NCBI GenBank assembly: GCA_946811185.2
Contig: OX328112.1
Span: forward strand, 34,775,823 to 34,839,822
Origin: Hippopus hippopus
Lineage: Eukaryota > Mollusca > Bivalvia > Cardiida > Cardiidae
Length of the DNA: 64,000 bases
Direction: 5' to 3'
The notes under the pieces: generated by a model
Seen by the model: only the letters and a program-made list of their open reading frames with translations
The model's database searches: none
Told to the model about the DNA's origin: nothing
Translations under genes and position numbers: made by a program
Shown: in pieces, positions 43,033-54,587 of the stretch
Layout of the letters: the number at the start of each line of letters is the position of its first letter
How positions within the stretch are numbered: the stretch's first letter is position 1

Positions 43033-45204
43033 ATGAACTATTCTTGGACCCTAATCTTCCTTATAGTTGCTCACACTGTTGTGTATGCTCGTTATACACG
43101 TGAACAAAAGACAAATTGTAAAAAGAAGCGCTATAAACCATGTGTCCAAAATCTGTGTTTCTGTCTTGGAAAAGACGCGTATTGTGAGGGACATGGCAAG
43201 ACACTGGGATGTATGCCGAAATTACCATGGTATATAACAACTTTTACCTTTAGGGGCAACTTTCTCCCTTAACTTTCGAAAGAGACCTTTGCAAATATTA
43301 GTCATTTGGATCTAACTAGTCTATCAATTATTAACGATGGAGTGCTCAGTACCACCGATGACGCATTTGCCGACCTACCTAACCTTAGGAGTTTCGAAAT
43401 CAGTTGCAATTCTAAAATCAACAAAACTGCACTTTCCTTGAGCTTCAAGAGTTTTACCTATACAAAACTTCGACGGTTGAACCTGGAAAACATAGGGTTA
43501 ACAACGGTGATCCCTGAAAGATTTTTCAAAGGACTGGACGCTTCAGATATCAGTCGTCTATTTCTGAATAACAATCAGCTTACATATGTTAACATGAGCG
43601 TTTTTCAGTACCTTCCAAAGTTGAGATATTTGGGACTAACCAATAATGCCATAAAAGAATTCGATGTTGGTGTCGGCCATCCAACATTGCGGATTTTGAG
43701 TCTGACGAGCAATGAGATTGGCCGAAAACCACCTTCATTTTGTCCATGCAAAGTAAGTGTATTTCCGAATTTGAAAAACCTTTTTCTTGACAAAAATTTT
43801 ATTTGTGATATAGTACCTCAAGTATGGAAATGCCTCTCTAATTTGACTCTCCTTGCAATAGGAGGAAACGTAATAGTGCATATTCCAAATAACACTATCG
43901 CTGACCTGACTTCGTTGAGAGAGTTTCGGGTTAATGGGATGTTTGGATCTCCAGGAGCTTATATAAAGGTAGATAAATTGGGCTTTAACAGTACAAGTCT
44001 TCAAAGATTGCTGTTTGCTTCAAATAACATTTTGTTTACGAAGAAGCAGGTGGAGAACCATATTTTCGCTGCATGTAAGCAAATCAAGTATCGCTCTCTC
44101 AGCGAAAACAATCTCGGGCACATGAGTGAGAATGATGTCACCAGAATGCTTTCTCCATTAACACAGTTGGAGAAACTAAACATGGAAAGCGCCCATTTAC
44201 GGTCAATACCAAAAACTTTACTGAAACACTTCCCCAAACTACAACAATTTTCAATTGAATGGAAATGCTATTCGGGAGCTTGGTGAGTCTCTCATTGGAC
44301 CTCAGAATTTGACAATGTTAAATATCCAAAGCAACAATCTGAGAGTTCTGAAGCCAGAATCGTTTCCTTTGTCCGTGAGAAAAACACTTCGAACATTAAA
44401 CTTGGCAGGTAATCCTTTCGACTGCAGCTGCGAGAACCTATGGTTTCGAAATTGGATTGGTGATGACGGAAAAGCAAAGGGTAAAACATTTCTCTTAAGA
44501 GCTGGCCGCATCACTATTTATGTTATACACCAAAATCATTGCATTTAAAAATGCTGAAAGCCTTTCGGCCAACAGAAGCATCATGTCGCTTATTGTTGAA
44601 TCTTTATACTTCCCTTGGATCCATCGGTGGAATACTTTTCATACTTGTACTTTCTATACCATTCTGTATTAGATATAGATGGCATATACTTTACATGTGG
44701 TACAAACTGACAAAGACCAGAAAAGACGAAGAAAGAAGGCCTTTGCTGGGCAACGAAAGCAATGGACTTCTAACACAGCCGTATACATACGTTATATATC
44801 ATGACAGTGACAGGGACTTTCAAACTCTTCGCAAGATGGTTGAAGAGGACTTGGGTTGTAAACTCTATATATGGCACAGAAATGCTGCTCATGGTTCGAA
44901 AGCGAACGCCATGTTTGACGCAATACACTCAAGTTCTCGCGTCTTGGCTATCGTTTCGAGCACTTTTGTCACCGATGGCTGGTGTGAATTTCAGTTGGAA
45001 ATTGGACTTGGAAAAAAAAATGAGAGTCGAAAAGACTGTTTAACCTTACTTTTATTGGAGAACTTAGATCGAAGTTTACTTCGAAATACGTGGTGTGTGA
45101 CCATCGTAAAGAATGCAACGGTTCATTGGTGCTCGGATCCGGAATCGATTCAGTCGAGAGTGTGCCTCGATCATATAAAATCTCGTTTACCAAGTATTCT
45201 ATGA
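43033..45204 (+). pseudogene. Toll-like receptor pseudogene, copy D
   Basis: This copy is most like copy C. The acceptor AG is at 42994-42995 and the start ATG 43033 opens MNYSWTLIFLIVAHTVVYA. An in-frame TAA (43270-43272) replaces a glutamine codon of copy C before the first leucine-rich repeats. The frame is then open from 43306. A one-base insertion near 44250 shifts it, and a one-base deletion near 44482, just after the C-cap motif FDCSCENLW, restores it. The region between would be read as unrelated residues ending at 44286, or in the shifted frame at 44548. The membrane-TIR part 44539-45204 is open, with an in-frame 6-bp deletion after DRDF. It looks recently lost. A short chance of assembly error exists for the two single-base shifts but not for the stop. 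Confidence 0.9.
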
Positions 45205-45295
45205 AACAAATTCATTTCTGTTACGACACAGAAACAGTGTTATTCGCACCATCGATGCATCGTGACAACAGGTCGATTTATTGGTGTATTTGAAT

Positions 45296-45301
45296 AATAA
45301 A
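45296..45301 (+). terminator. Polyadenylation signal AATAAA of TLR copy D
   Basis: It sits about 90 bp after the stop, at the same aligned position as in copy A. Confidence 0.6.
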
Positions 45302-45319
45302 AGAAGCCCCTCAAAACTT

Positions 45320-45562
45320 TGTTTGTTTGTGTGTTTGTTTGTTTGAATTGGAGTTTAACTCCGTTTTAACAGCTGAAGTCATGTCACGTCGGTCATTGCA
45401 CCAACGCATGTGTTGCCTGGCTCTCTCACAAAAGTACTGACACGACTTCTTTCCAAGTCACTGACTACTCTTCTCACATGAGTCAAAGGTGAGAGGCGAA
45501 AAATCGCCGCAACCACCAGGTCACGAGTCAGATACCCTGATCACTAAGCTGTCCGGCCCCGT
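45320..45562 (-). mobile_element. SINE-1-like copy breaking the 3' flank of unit D
   Basis: A (TTTG)n stretch, GGAGTTTAACTCCGTTTTAA, TCATGTCACGTCGGTCATTG and, at the right, CACCAGGTCACGAGTCAGAT match 51866-52115. Similarity of the D flank to C ends at its left edge. Confidence 0.7.
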
Positions 45563-45929
45563 TACAATGTTAAGGACAATTGCTATGATTTTTTCCGATA
45601 TTAGATGTTTTTCATATCTTTATATTGTTTGGAAAGTGATGTTTGATGAAAGAACAAAAAAAAAAAAACACGATTCGCCGTTCAGTTAGTCTAATATTTG
45701 GGTCCTAAGATGCTGGTGCATTTTAGACATAAAAATGATTGCACCTATAGTCGGCTTAAATCATACAAAATGAACCGTCTCATGAGCTGTGACACACAAT
45801 TAAAGCCTTCAATTATGTGAGCTTATGCTATATGAATAACTAATGGCCAAGAAAGAAAGAAACAATGAGGTAAATTCGGCCAAGTTCAAAAATGAAAAAA
45901 TGGTTGTTCTAAACAAAATTTAAAAAAAC

Positions 45930-47177
45930 GTGGAGAGAGATACAGCAGAAGAAGTAGAATTTGGAGAATTGACCGTAAATGTGAGAGGGAGGAAAGTGTC
46001 TAAATGTGACAGCTGTGTGCGTGGGAGGGAGTGTCTGTGGTATGATACGGTGGCTGTATTTCTTTGTTTTTTGTGTCAGATGTATGTGTGTGGTGAATGT
46101 TTGTCTGAACATGCATGGCATGAAGGGCTGAACGTTAGGTGACAGGAGAGTGAGAGAGAAAATGGAAGAGAGGAAATTAAGAGTGACAGAATGAGAGAGC
46201 AGAGCGAAAGAGAGAGAATGAGAAGGAAGTATATTGATAAGCTCTTGAATGAGAGTGAAAGGGAGAGAATATAGAAGTTTAACAACAGCTGCACCATTAT
46301 TTATGATCGAGTTGAAGTAAAACACGAACTGGATGAGACGGGGGAATGTTGGGTAACTGGAATGTACGGACTAGACAACAAAACGTTGCTAGTCTGTGAT
46401 TGGAAAAATTCTTGTATTAAAATATTTAACCTGGGAAGTCACGTGTTACAACGTTATATACGGTTAATAGGATCAATGTCTCGACCTGAGGATGTTACAG
46501 AAATAGATTTACAACCGAACTTCGTGTACGGCAGCAATTCTAATATTTCTGGAACAGACCGGGCTGAACCGGATAGACAATGTTTGATAGCGGTAACGTT
46601 ACCAGGGAAACGGCAAATAGTGGTTATAGATTTAAATAAAAAACCCGTAATAATACAAAAAGTAATGAATACAAAGAAACCTTGCGTGTTTATCGACTTT
46701 TATGATGACAAGGTTTTTACCGTTTGTAGAGAAGGCCCTTACTCTCCTTATTCTGTTTATATAAAATCCACAGACGGAGACACGCTAAACAAGTTTAACA
46801 CCGGTTTGTATGGTACCGTTGGTCCTCACCTCGCCGTTATATCTGGAGACGTCTATTTAACTGATTATTTCAATAACAAAGTGTAATGTAGAAATGTTGA
46901 GGGTCAAGTTATCTCAGAATTGATAATTGGAGGGTCGAGGCCCGAAGGAATCAGTGTAGACCGAGATAGTAACGTGTATGTATGTGCATGGGGTCACAAC
47001 ACAGTTTATAAGATGGATTCTGATCTCATTCAATCCAAGCCTGGGTTAGATAATACTTCAGGTTTTATAGAGCGACCATGGGCTCTGTGTCATTACAGAG
47101 ACAAATTATTTATTAATCATTTCGAATGGTCGCTGCCACCTTTACGTAAATTTGTTACTGTGGTCCGGCTGCTATAA
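45930..47177 (+). pseudogene. B-box/beta-propeller (TRIM-NHL-like) protein relic
   Basis: One frame, without an indel, runs through this region but is closed by TGA 46140-46142, TAG 46272-46274 and TAA 46884-46886. The first part has a zinc-binding B-box-like pattern (CDSC, then C-x2-C, C-x2-C and H: LCFLCQMYVCGECLSEHAWH). A glutamate/arginine-rich stretch suited to a coiled coil follows (46143-46270). Then come propeller-like blades (YGLDNKTLLVCDWKNSCIKI, GGSRPEGISVDRDSNVYVCA). The order B-box, coiled coil, C-terminal propeller is that of many mollusc TRIM-like proteins. No ATG is seen at the 5' end and no RING. It is probably a 5'-truncated dead copy. Confidence 0.75.
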
Positions 47178-47835
47178 CAACATCTCGTCCATGACATATC
47201 ATTAGCCTGCATTTACGTACAGCCTGTTCTTCGTCTACAGTCTCCGTTTTTCTACCTCTTTTCTTTCATTAACTTTTAAATGTATAAGATTATCCCCATT
47301 GTCTGCCGATAAACTTCAAGAAGTACATTTCTGTGATAGTTTAAAACGGACTTTCGGTAGGATAGAAATTACTTCGTTCTCAGCATTTCATTGTATTCTG
47401 TTAAGTAAGCAAGATGTTGTTAGAAATCTTGTCATCATTTATTTATTTATTTATGTATTTATCTATCTATCTATTTACGACAGTTGAAATCGCACTAGCC
47501 ACACCCAGTAAATCCCAATCGCTTTCATAAACACTACACACCCCCCCCCCCCCTGCCCTGTATGAAAAATTAAGATTCACAATTATCTCAGTCTTTAAAC
47601 ACTAATTCAGATTCAAAGGTGGATCTATCAAACACTGTTTATCTGACAAACAATGAGGTAGCAGTAATTATCTGTATGCACAATGTTAGCCGTCCTGGAT
47701 GTGAAAACTGCTGTCGAATCGCAGACTACCTGTTTTCTTATCTGGTCTCTATAATTTACATGTGAATCTTTTGATGGTTTTATTTTATACAACGTGTTTG
47801 CATTTATTCATTCTCCAGTTCAGTTTGTGTTTTAC

Positions 47836-47888
<53 letters not shown>

Positions 47889-48280
47889 ATTTGGGGTTTA
47901 TATCAAAGTTTGCCTTATATTATCTTTAATTCTTGTACTTTTGATTTTAGAAAGAGAAATTCTGCCAATTTCTTGTTAATATTTTGTTATTGCCTAACGT
48001 TAGTGCTTAAAAATGTTCTTCTTTGTATCAATGGATTATAAAGTGAGAGACTACGTATCCCACTACGAAAATACCATAAATAGAACATATATCTTCTGCT
48101 TCTCTTTCTTATTTATTGAAGTTTGACACCTATTATCATACTCAGTCCAGTCATAATTCAATTTTAATGTTTAGTTTTGTCATAAAACTATCTGAGTAGT
48201 CTCCTTCTATATATTAAATAGATTACTTTATTAGATGAGCAATTTATTCATCTCTCTCTCTCTCTCGCTCTATTTTAATG
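47178..48280. other. Non-coding interval with microsatellites
   Basis: It contains ATTT/CTAT repeats (47437-47478), a poly-C run (47539-47552) and (GA)n followed by poly-G (47839-47889). No gene is seen. Confidence 0.5.
47839..47889. repeat. (GA)n microsatellite with G run
   Basis: About 20 GA units and then about 11 G. Confidence 0.95.
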
Positions 48281-48291
48281 TACTTTATAAT

Positions 48292-48385
48292 TCATAATGT
48301 AATGCAACTTCTGATTGGCTAAACCATTTGATTAAGCCAATTAGAAGTTGTGTTATTATTCTAGCGGAACTAAGAATGTTTTTTA
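48292..48385. repeat. GTATTCAC-type MITE core
   Basis: AACTTCTGATTGGCTAAACC pairs with the AGCCAATTAGAAGTTG arm, as in the centre of 15938-16136. Confidence 0.55.
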
Positions 48386-48440
48386 AGAAATCACATGAAA
48401 AGAGTCCAGAGCAATGCCATCGAACGAGATTCTTGTCAGT

Positions 48441-48659
48441 TTAACTCTCAGGCAGCTAAGCACGACTCACTGACCTTTTGCGGACAGTGAAGATCAAGAT
48501 CAGACTGCACAGAATGTGCAGTCTGATCTTGGATCTACACTGTCCGTTAAGGAGAAGTATTTTCTCCCCCCCCAAAAAATAAGTTTGAAATAACATTATT
48601 CGGGTTTTCACTATCGGCTTGAAAGTTTCTTTTCACTTATTTAGCAGAAAAAGGATTAA
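48441..48659. mobile_element. TTAA-1 MITE copy
   Basis: TTAACTCTCAGGCAGCTAAG to TTAGCAGAAAAAGGATTAA; 219 bp. Its hairpin is perfect over AAGATCAGACTGCACAGAAT and its complement. Confidence 0.85.
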
Positions 48660-48691
48660 CAGCATTCCTTCAATGCAGTCCACAAAACTTT

Positions 48692-48954
48692 ATATGGCCT
48701 GCAACACGTGAAAAGGGGCATTCGGCGTTAAGTGTCGTCTCAGATCAGCCTGCGCAGTCCGCGCAGGCTAATCCGAGACGGCACTTTACGACTACATTAG
48801 ATTTTCTCCTACAGTAGACTTGCGTGAAACAGAAAATTACATAAAAAACGGAAAGTGTCGTTTCGGATTAGCCTGTGCGGACTGCGCAGGCTGATCCGAG
48901 ACGACACTTTACGCAGATGTCCGAATGCCCTTTTTCGCGTGTTGCAGGCCATAT
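48692..48954. mobile_element. GGCCTGCAACACG MITE, copy 2
   Basis: Ends ATATGGCCTGCAACACG and CGTGTTGCAGGCCATAT, with two internal hairpins GCCTGCGCAGTCCGCGCAGGC and its relative. The open frame at 48855-49049 is a reading of it. Confidence 0.9.
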
Positions 48955-49104
48955 CAAAATCCACAAAGTCAGATTCTTTTAACACAAAACAATTTTTTCC
49001 TACAAATTATCAGTCCCAAATATCAAAACTATGCGTGTGCCTGCGGTAATTTCCGTTGAACGAAAAAAAAAACTGAATCACTGCCGCGAAAAAAAAAATT
49101 AAAA

Positions 49105-49580
49105 ACAAGGGAAACAAATCTTGAAATCCTAATGTACTGGTTGTAAATACTTATTTCCCTTGGTTCATGCTAAATTTTCCTTGCACGTCCTGTGTGTAGC
49201 TCTCCCTCGATAAACCGTTTACTATTAGTTTATACTGTTGTTTTTGCTTTTAGATAACACGTTCAAAATCACGTAACGTGACGAGATAATTTACAAACCC
49301 AACTCGGTAATATAAAATTTTATATTAACTCGTCACGCCTCATGGTTTTAAACATTTAGTCCAAAAAACAAACAATAATGAAAACTGTTAATGAAAGATT
49401 TATCGAGTTCCAGTCATACATGCAAAAAGTGTAGGGATTTTGAATCTTGTGGAGTGTACTTGTGGTATGACTACAGCAGAGACAAGGTATAGAGTTTTTC
49501 TTGCAAGGGAAGCAAATCTTGAAATCCTAATGTACCGGTTGTAAAGATTTATTTCCCTTGGTTTATGCTGTACGTCCTGT
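49105..49580. repeat. Pair of direct repeats of about 80 bp
   Basis: CAAGGGAAACAAATCTTGAA (49106-49125) onward recurs at 49503 (GCAAGGGAAGCAAATCTTGA), both continuing through ATCCTAATGTAC, TTATTTCCCTTGG and CGTCCTG. They are about 395 bp apart. Each unit also has weak inverted symmetry (CAAGGGAAA/TTTCCCTTG). Confidence 0.7.
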
Positions 49581-49739
49581 TGAGACCCTCGTCGCGCTTT
49601 CACGTAAAAACTTAAATCTCTTATTTTGCTCAAATTGTTCATCAAACGAAACAGACTTAACTCAGTTAACTAAGTTGTGAGAACTTGTGGCCCAACCCCA
49701 TTTCAACTTATGAAATAAAATATGTTTAAACTAAACTAG

Positions 49740-49969
49740 TTAACTCTTTACCAAACGACAAAAAATGTAGACTTGTCCAGATTGAAAGCATCTGCAGAGA
49801 ACAATTTAAATATGACTCTAATTATGAAACTTGCCCTTGATAGAGTAGAAAACATTGTGGGAAAAGGAGAAAATGCTGGTTACCAGCATTTTCTCCTTTT
49901 CCCACTATGTTTTCAAAAAGCTTCTTTCTCGGGGTTGTAAAAACTCGGGATCGTGTGCTTAAGAATTAA
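49740..49969. mobile_element. TTAA-2 MITE copy
   Basis: TTAACTCTTTACCAAACGAC to GTGTGCTTAAGAATTAA; 230 bp. The hairpin AACATTGTGGGAAAAGGAGA is nearly perfect. Confidence 0.85.
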
Positions 49970-50013
49970 CAAACGAAGTTTTTTTTTTTATTTTTTTTTT
50001 GTGAAACTGGGCC

Positions 50014-50336
50014 CTGGGCCTCGTTTTACTAAGGTAGTTACGAACAAAAATTGCGTAAGTTTTACGTAACTATAGTATAGTGGCTTTATTCTGCCACGAG
50101 ATACATGATAACTATCACGATTATTTTAGAAAACTATTGCGACAAATCAAAGTTTTCCGGAATTTTTTTTCTAAATAAAATGAAAAGATAAAATTTCCAG
50201 GAAACTCCGATTTATCGTAATAGTTTTCTAAAGTAATCATGATAGTTATCTCGTAGTAGATTAAGGCCACTAAACTATAGTTACGTAAAACTTACGCAAT
50301 TTATGTTCGTAACTACCATAGTAAAACGGGTCCCAG
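50014..50336. mobile_element. Inverted-repeat element with CTGGGCCTCGTTTTACTA ends
   Basis: The left CTGGGCCTCGTTTTACTAAG and the reverse complement ending TCCCAG pair along more than 130 bases. The inner part (CTGCCACGAGATA... to ATCTCGTAGTAG) resembles the ends of 58575-59238, so one element may lie inside another. Confidence 0.75.
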
Positions 50337-50732
50337 CTGGTCCTCATAAGATTTGAAAAAAGATCCCTATTACAAAAGTATTTGGCTTTATTATCTACCA
50401 GTAAATTTTCCAGTTCAAATACATGCAATGCAATCAGATAATATAACACACACGACAGAAAATAATACGCAACTGCACACTGTGAAATACGGTTCCAAAT
50501 ATGGTATGATGACGTATCTCGCTCACGGATTACGCATGCATTGATTTGCGATTTGATTAGTCAAAATGTTACGCTGTATAATATTAATCAGCCATTCATA
50601 AAAAAAAGAGTTACTACCTTCCACACTATTAATTGTCTAATTTTTCTTTACCGTTTTTAGAATAAAATGTCAATAATTTCAAAGTGTTGTCGTTGAAAGG
50701 TGTAGGTAAATAATAAAAGGAATATTATGTTG

Positions 50733-50868
50733 TAGTAACTTTCCTGGTGCTTGTATTTATTTCTCGCTGCGTAAAAAAAAATTGACATCGCGCTCGACCT
50801 TTGGTCTCGCGCGATATCAAATTTTCGCACGGTGCTCGAATTAAATACAAGCACCAGGAAAGTTACTA
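50733..50868. repeat. Long hairpin
   Basis: TAGTAACTTTCCTGGTGCTT pairs with AAGCACCAGGAAAGTTACTA. The inner arms (TTGACATCGCGCTCGACC) are less exact. Confidence 0.8.
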
Positions 50869-50869
50869 A

Positions 50870-51860
50870 AGTCCAGTAGGTTTCTATAAAAACTAACATT
50901 TTGATGAAATGCATTCAAATGGAACAATTTCTTCATAATTTCTTTGTTGCAATGTTAGTTATTTACAAAAAGCATGCAGAAATCTAATTTTTCATGACTT
51001 TTCATTTTCAATTCCATGATTTTGACTATTTAACTCTGTTGTAATATTTTAGCATTTTGTAGTCTTAGCCACAGAGGAGTGAGGGACAGTTGGAGAACAG
51101 CCATAAACAATAACAAATCATAGTAACATTATGTGTTTTTGTAGTAATTTCATTCATAGTTAGATTCAGTAGTGACTTTATGTACACAACTATCATAACA
51201 ATAGAAACAAACATGTTAATCTCACGTTTTACAGTGATCACTCTTAAGGTCATAAAAATTGAATTGCAAATTCTTCTATACCATTAAACAGATAGCAATT
51301 TTATCACTCTGCCTAACCAAGAAGATGTGATACAAATTATACATATTTTAGAGAATTGATAGTATCATTCCCAAAAGAAAAGAAAGAAGGTTTACCTCTT
51401 GAGGTCAATTTCTGTTTTTCCAGCAATGATTCTTGAAAGTTGCTGTCTTCAAACAACTGATAAAGTGTAGACCTGTGTAAGGGTAAGTTATTGTGAACCT
51501 AGTTTTTCAATTTGCTTGGCCTCATGTGTAAATCCTTTCAAATTGTCCATGGGATAGTATGCTGTTCTATTTGTTGCACTCTCTCCAACTCTTTCAGATG
51601 TCAAAATTAACATTGAGTTCAATGGACAAAATCATTAAAATACAGTTTTAAATTCTTCAAGTATTTTTTCACACGTGGTTTTTGTAAAATAATCAGATAG
51701 GTATCAAGAAATTTCCCCAAAAACTTTTCAGGTAGATGATTTTGAGCCAAACGTCAGTTTTTATACAGATGGACTATACAACATAATATTCCTATTTAGT
51801 CATCTGGAGTGTTTGACTTACATAGTTGGTGTAAAGGATTGTTTTTGAAATTTCTTTGTT
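50870..51860. other. Non-coding interval
   Basis: A+T-rich; no gene, SINE or clear repeat seen. Confidence 0.35.
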
Positions 51861-51865
51861 TATTC

Positions 51866-52115
51866 GTTTGTTTAGGAGTTAAACGCCGTTTTAACAGCTT
51901 CAGTCATATCACGGCGGTCATTACACCTATGCATGTGTTTCCTGGCTTTCTCACACCAGTACTGACATAATTTTCTTTCCAAGCCACTGATTACTTTCTC
52001 ACGTGCATTACAGGTAAGAAGCGAAATATCGCCGAAAAAAAGTTTGCCGCAACCGAATATCGAACCCCAAACCACCAGGTCATGGGTCAAATACTCTAAC
52101 TACTGAGCTTCCCGG
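51866..52115 (-). mobile_element. SINE-1-like copy
   Basis: GGAGTTAAACGCCGTTTTAA at the left (reverse of the 3' end) and ATCGAACCCCAAACCACCAG then ACTACTGAGCTTCCCGGC (reverse of B-box and A-box) at the right. Confidence 0.75.
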
Positions 52116-52150
52116 CAAGGCAGGTTTTGAAATGAGCTTAAATTGACTAT

Positions 52151-52402
52151 GCTCTGTGAAAAGGGGGCTAAATGCATGTGCGAAAACTATCGACCCATGT
52201 CAGCCTGCGCAGTCCGCGCAGGCTGACACGGGCCGAAACTTTTCGCTATCTTTGTGTTTTCTGCATGTCAAAGGATCATTCTACCTCACGATTCAACCAG
52301 TTGTTTAAAAAATGGGTTTTATGGATCCATAATTATGTAGGCCTAATGATTTGCATGGCATCATGTATCACAGAGATGCATTAAGCCCCCTTTTGTTGGA
52401 GC
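52151..52402. mobile_element. AGCCCCC-type MITE, best copy
   Basis: Ends GCTCTGTGAAAAGGGGGCTA and its inverted form TAAGCCCCCTTTTGTTGGAGC, about 250 bp. It includes a strong hairpin (CAGCCTGCGCAGTCCGCGCA...). This is the reference copy for the family. Confidence 0.85.
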
Positions 52403-52699
52403 GTGGCAAAAATGTATTTTTACGCTGTGATTGGTGTAGTTAGAAGGGTTAACGCTTATCACAGGATTCAAACCTGAAACGTTTAATGGCTGACGCTCCT
52501 CCACTACACCACATATCAGAAGTTTCGAATTCAAATTCCTTGAATCCCCTTCAGAAGTTCTATAACTTGATGTCTTCTAGAAATAAAAACACTCAATTAA
52601 GAATAGCCCGATATATATCCAATGCACTTTTAATTAGGGAGCAATCTTTGAAACAGCAAATGTCATACCCTTGATTTCTGTCTCATTGGCCTTAATTTC

Positions 52700-52932
52700 T
52701 GTCTCATTAGCTGGAAATGCCTCATGTCACCTATATTGTTGTTTCTTTGTTATACACTTATAAAGTTTCTTTTGTGTGTGTTTTCCCAATCAGAAACTGT
52801 TTTGTTTATCATGTCAAAAATGTGTTTGTATGTTGCATTTTTCATACCTGTCTTTGCCATACCCTTCTTGTAAATGGTCAAAGGCGAAACGTATTGCCGA
52901 TTACCAATAAAATGTATGTATGTATGTATGAT
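52700..52932 (+). repeat. Possible 3' end of a retroelement with (TATG)n tail
   Basis: A stretch ending GAAACGTATTGCCGATTACC, AATAAA and then (ATGT)4 looks like the 3' terminus of a retroelement with a microsatellite tail. No reverse transcriptase is present. Confidence 0.4.
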
Positions 52933-53035
52933 AAATACCACTATCATTCGTGTAGTGTTCCCACTCCTCAAGTGATTCTCTCAAAAAAATATCTGATACA
53001 AGTACCGAGTGTCACTCATTGACATTGACTGAATG

Positions 53036-53240
53036 TTTCTTCTAACGCTGCTTTCAACATTATTTAAGTCATATCACAGTGACAGCTCACATATTCATGT
53101 ATACCATAGGTTTCACCAGTACCAGGTTAGGGCTCTGAAGTGTCCTATCCAAGGACACTCCTACGAAAAAAAAGGCTTGAATCCGGAGCTTTCAGGTAAC
53201 GACCCCTACATTCCTCCACTGAGCCGAGCAGGACCCCTCT
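53036..53240 (-). mobile_element. SINE-like copy, diverged
   Basis: TTTCAACATTATTTAAGTCA and ATCACAGTGACAGCTCAC at the left and TCCACTGAGCCGAGCAGG (reverse A-box) at the right. The body differs from SINE-1. Confidence 0.5.
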
Positions 53241-54130
53241 CACTCGTTTAGAACAAATCACTAACACAGAATCAATGTATACATGTACATGAAATATCTT
53301 CAAAAGATAGACGTAAATCTGCCAGCAAATAGGTTTGGGATCCTCAAAATAATCATGTCCACATTTTTGACCAATCACAAATCTCTATTTATTCATTCGT
53401 TATCGATACAAAAAAGTAGTTAAAAGCCAGCACATTCAGCTACGCCCAAGAATTAGCTATTGGAAGCAGGAAAAGAATAATTTAGAGGTTTTAGTAACAA
53501 GTTTTAATAACTCTTTTTCCGTTATTCTCCTTGTATGAAATAGTTTTCCTTGGTGTCACTTGTTTATTGAAAAACAAAAATAGCCTGTAGGTTTAACTCT
53601 CTACCTAAACGCTCTGCACATTCTCATCTTAATCTACACTAACCGGAAGAGCTAAAAAGTTTGCCTCGCAATCGAAAAGGGATAAAAACTATTCAGAAAT
53701 ACCAATAAATTTGTTGTGACCAGAAAAAAAAAGCCCAAGAAAGGAATAATTTCCTAGCAAACGGGAAAATCGATACAGTTTGAGACGAGGAGGCGACGTT
53801 TTGACCCGGCCTTCACAAGAAATCGTGTTTTGCTCGGCACCAAATCCACTAGGAAGCAAAAGGTGAAAGACAGGGAACCAAGTTTGTCTCAGTCCAGAGC
53901 GAATGAGACGATGAAATTCTGTTGACTTTTTTTGCCCTAGGAAATACGAGTACTTAGCTACCATATCGATATGTGGGTAGAATATAAACTATATAAAACA
54001 TGTATTGCCTACTTCATTTAACCTGATCCTGACCTTTATGCTGAATATATAAAGTAGACATATAAATATAACTCCGACTATTATTCGGGAAGTTATATAT
54101 ATACAAGGGAAGGTACTTATATACACAGGT
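53241..54130. other. Non-coding interval
   Basis: It contains a short TTAA-1-like piece near 53597-53645. No gene is seen. Confidence 0.35.
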
Positions 54131-54136
54131 AAGCAA

Positions 54137-54350
54137 TGTAACCCTTAGCCTACAAAGCGCGACTCAAGGCGCTTTTGCGGTCAGTGTAGATCAAGATCAG
54201 ACTGTACAGAACGTGCAGTCTGATCTTGGATCTACACTGTCCGATGAGGAGATATTTTCCCCCAAAAATTAATTCCAAATTCCAAAAAAATATTTTTTTT
54301 TACTATTGACCGGAAAGTTTCAATTAACTTTTCTATTTCTCTTATTATTA
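54137..54350. mobile_element. TTAA-1 MITE copy, right end worn
   Basis: GTAACCCTTAGCCTACAAAG at the left; hairpin CAGTGTAGATCAAGATCAGA with its exact complement; the right end fades after GACCGGAAAGTTTCAATTAA. Confidence 0.75.
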
Positions 54351-54587
54351 TTGAATCTTTTCTTCAAGCCGGTTAAACACAGGCTTGATCATCCAGATCA
54401 ATTCACGTTAAGGCCTATTACATGAAAAAGTGGACAATTGTAGTTCTATTTTGGTGTCAGTTCGGTACCTCTTGAGAGAAGTTCCCAGACAAAACAACTT
54501 TAAACGTATCCGTAATGCCCCACCCTCGCCGCCGATCTGAAAACCTCGACCAACATTGATCATGGGTACGTGAAATGACCTCCCTCT

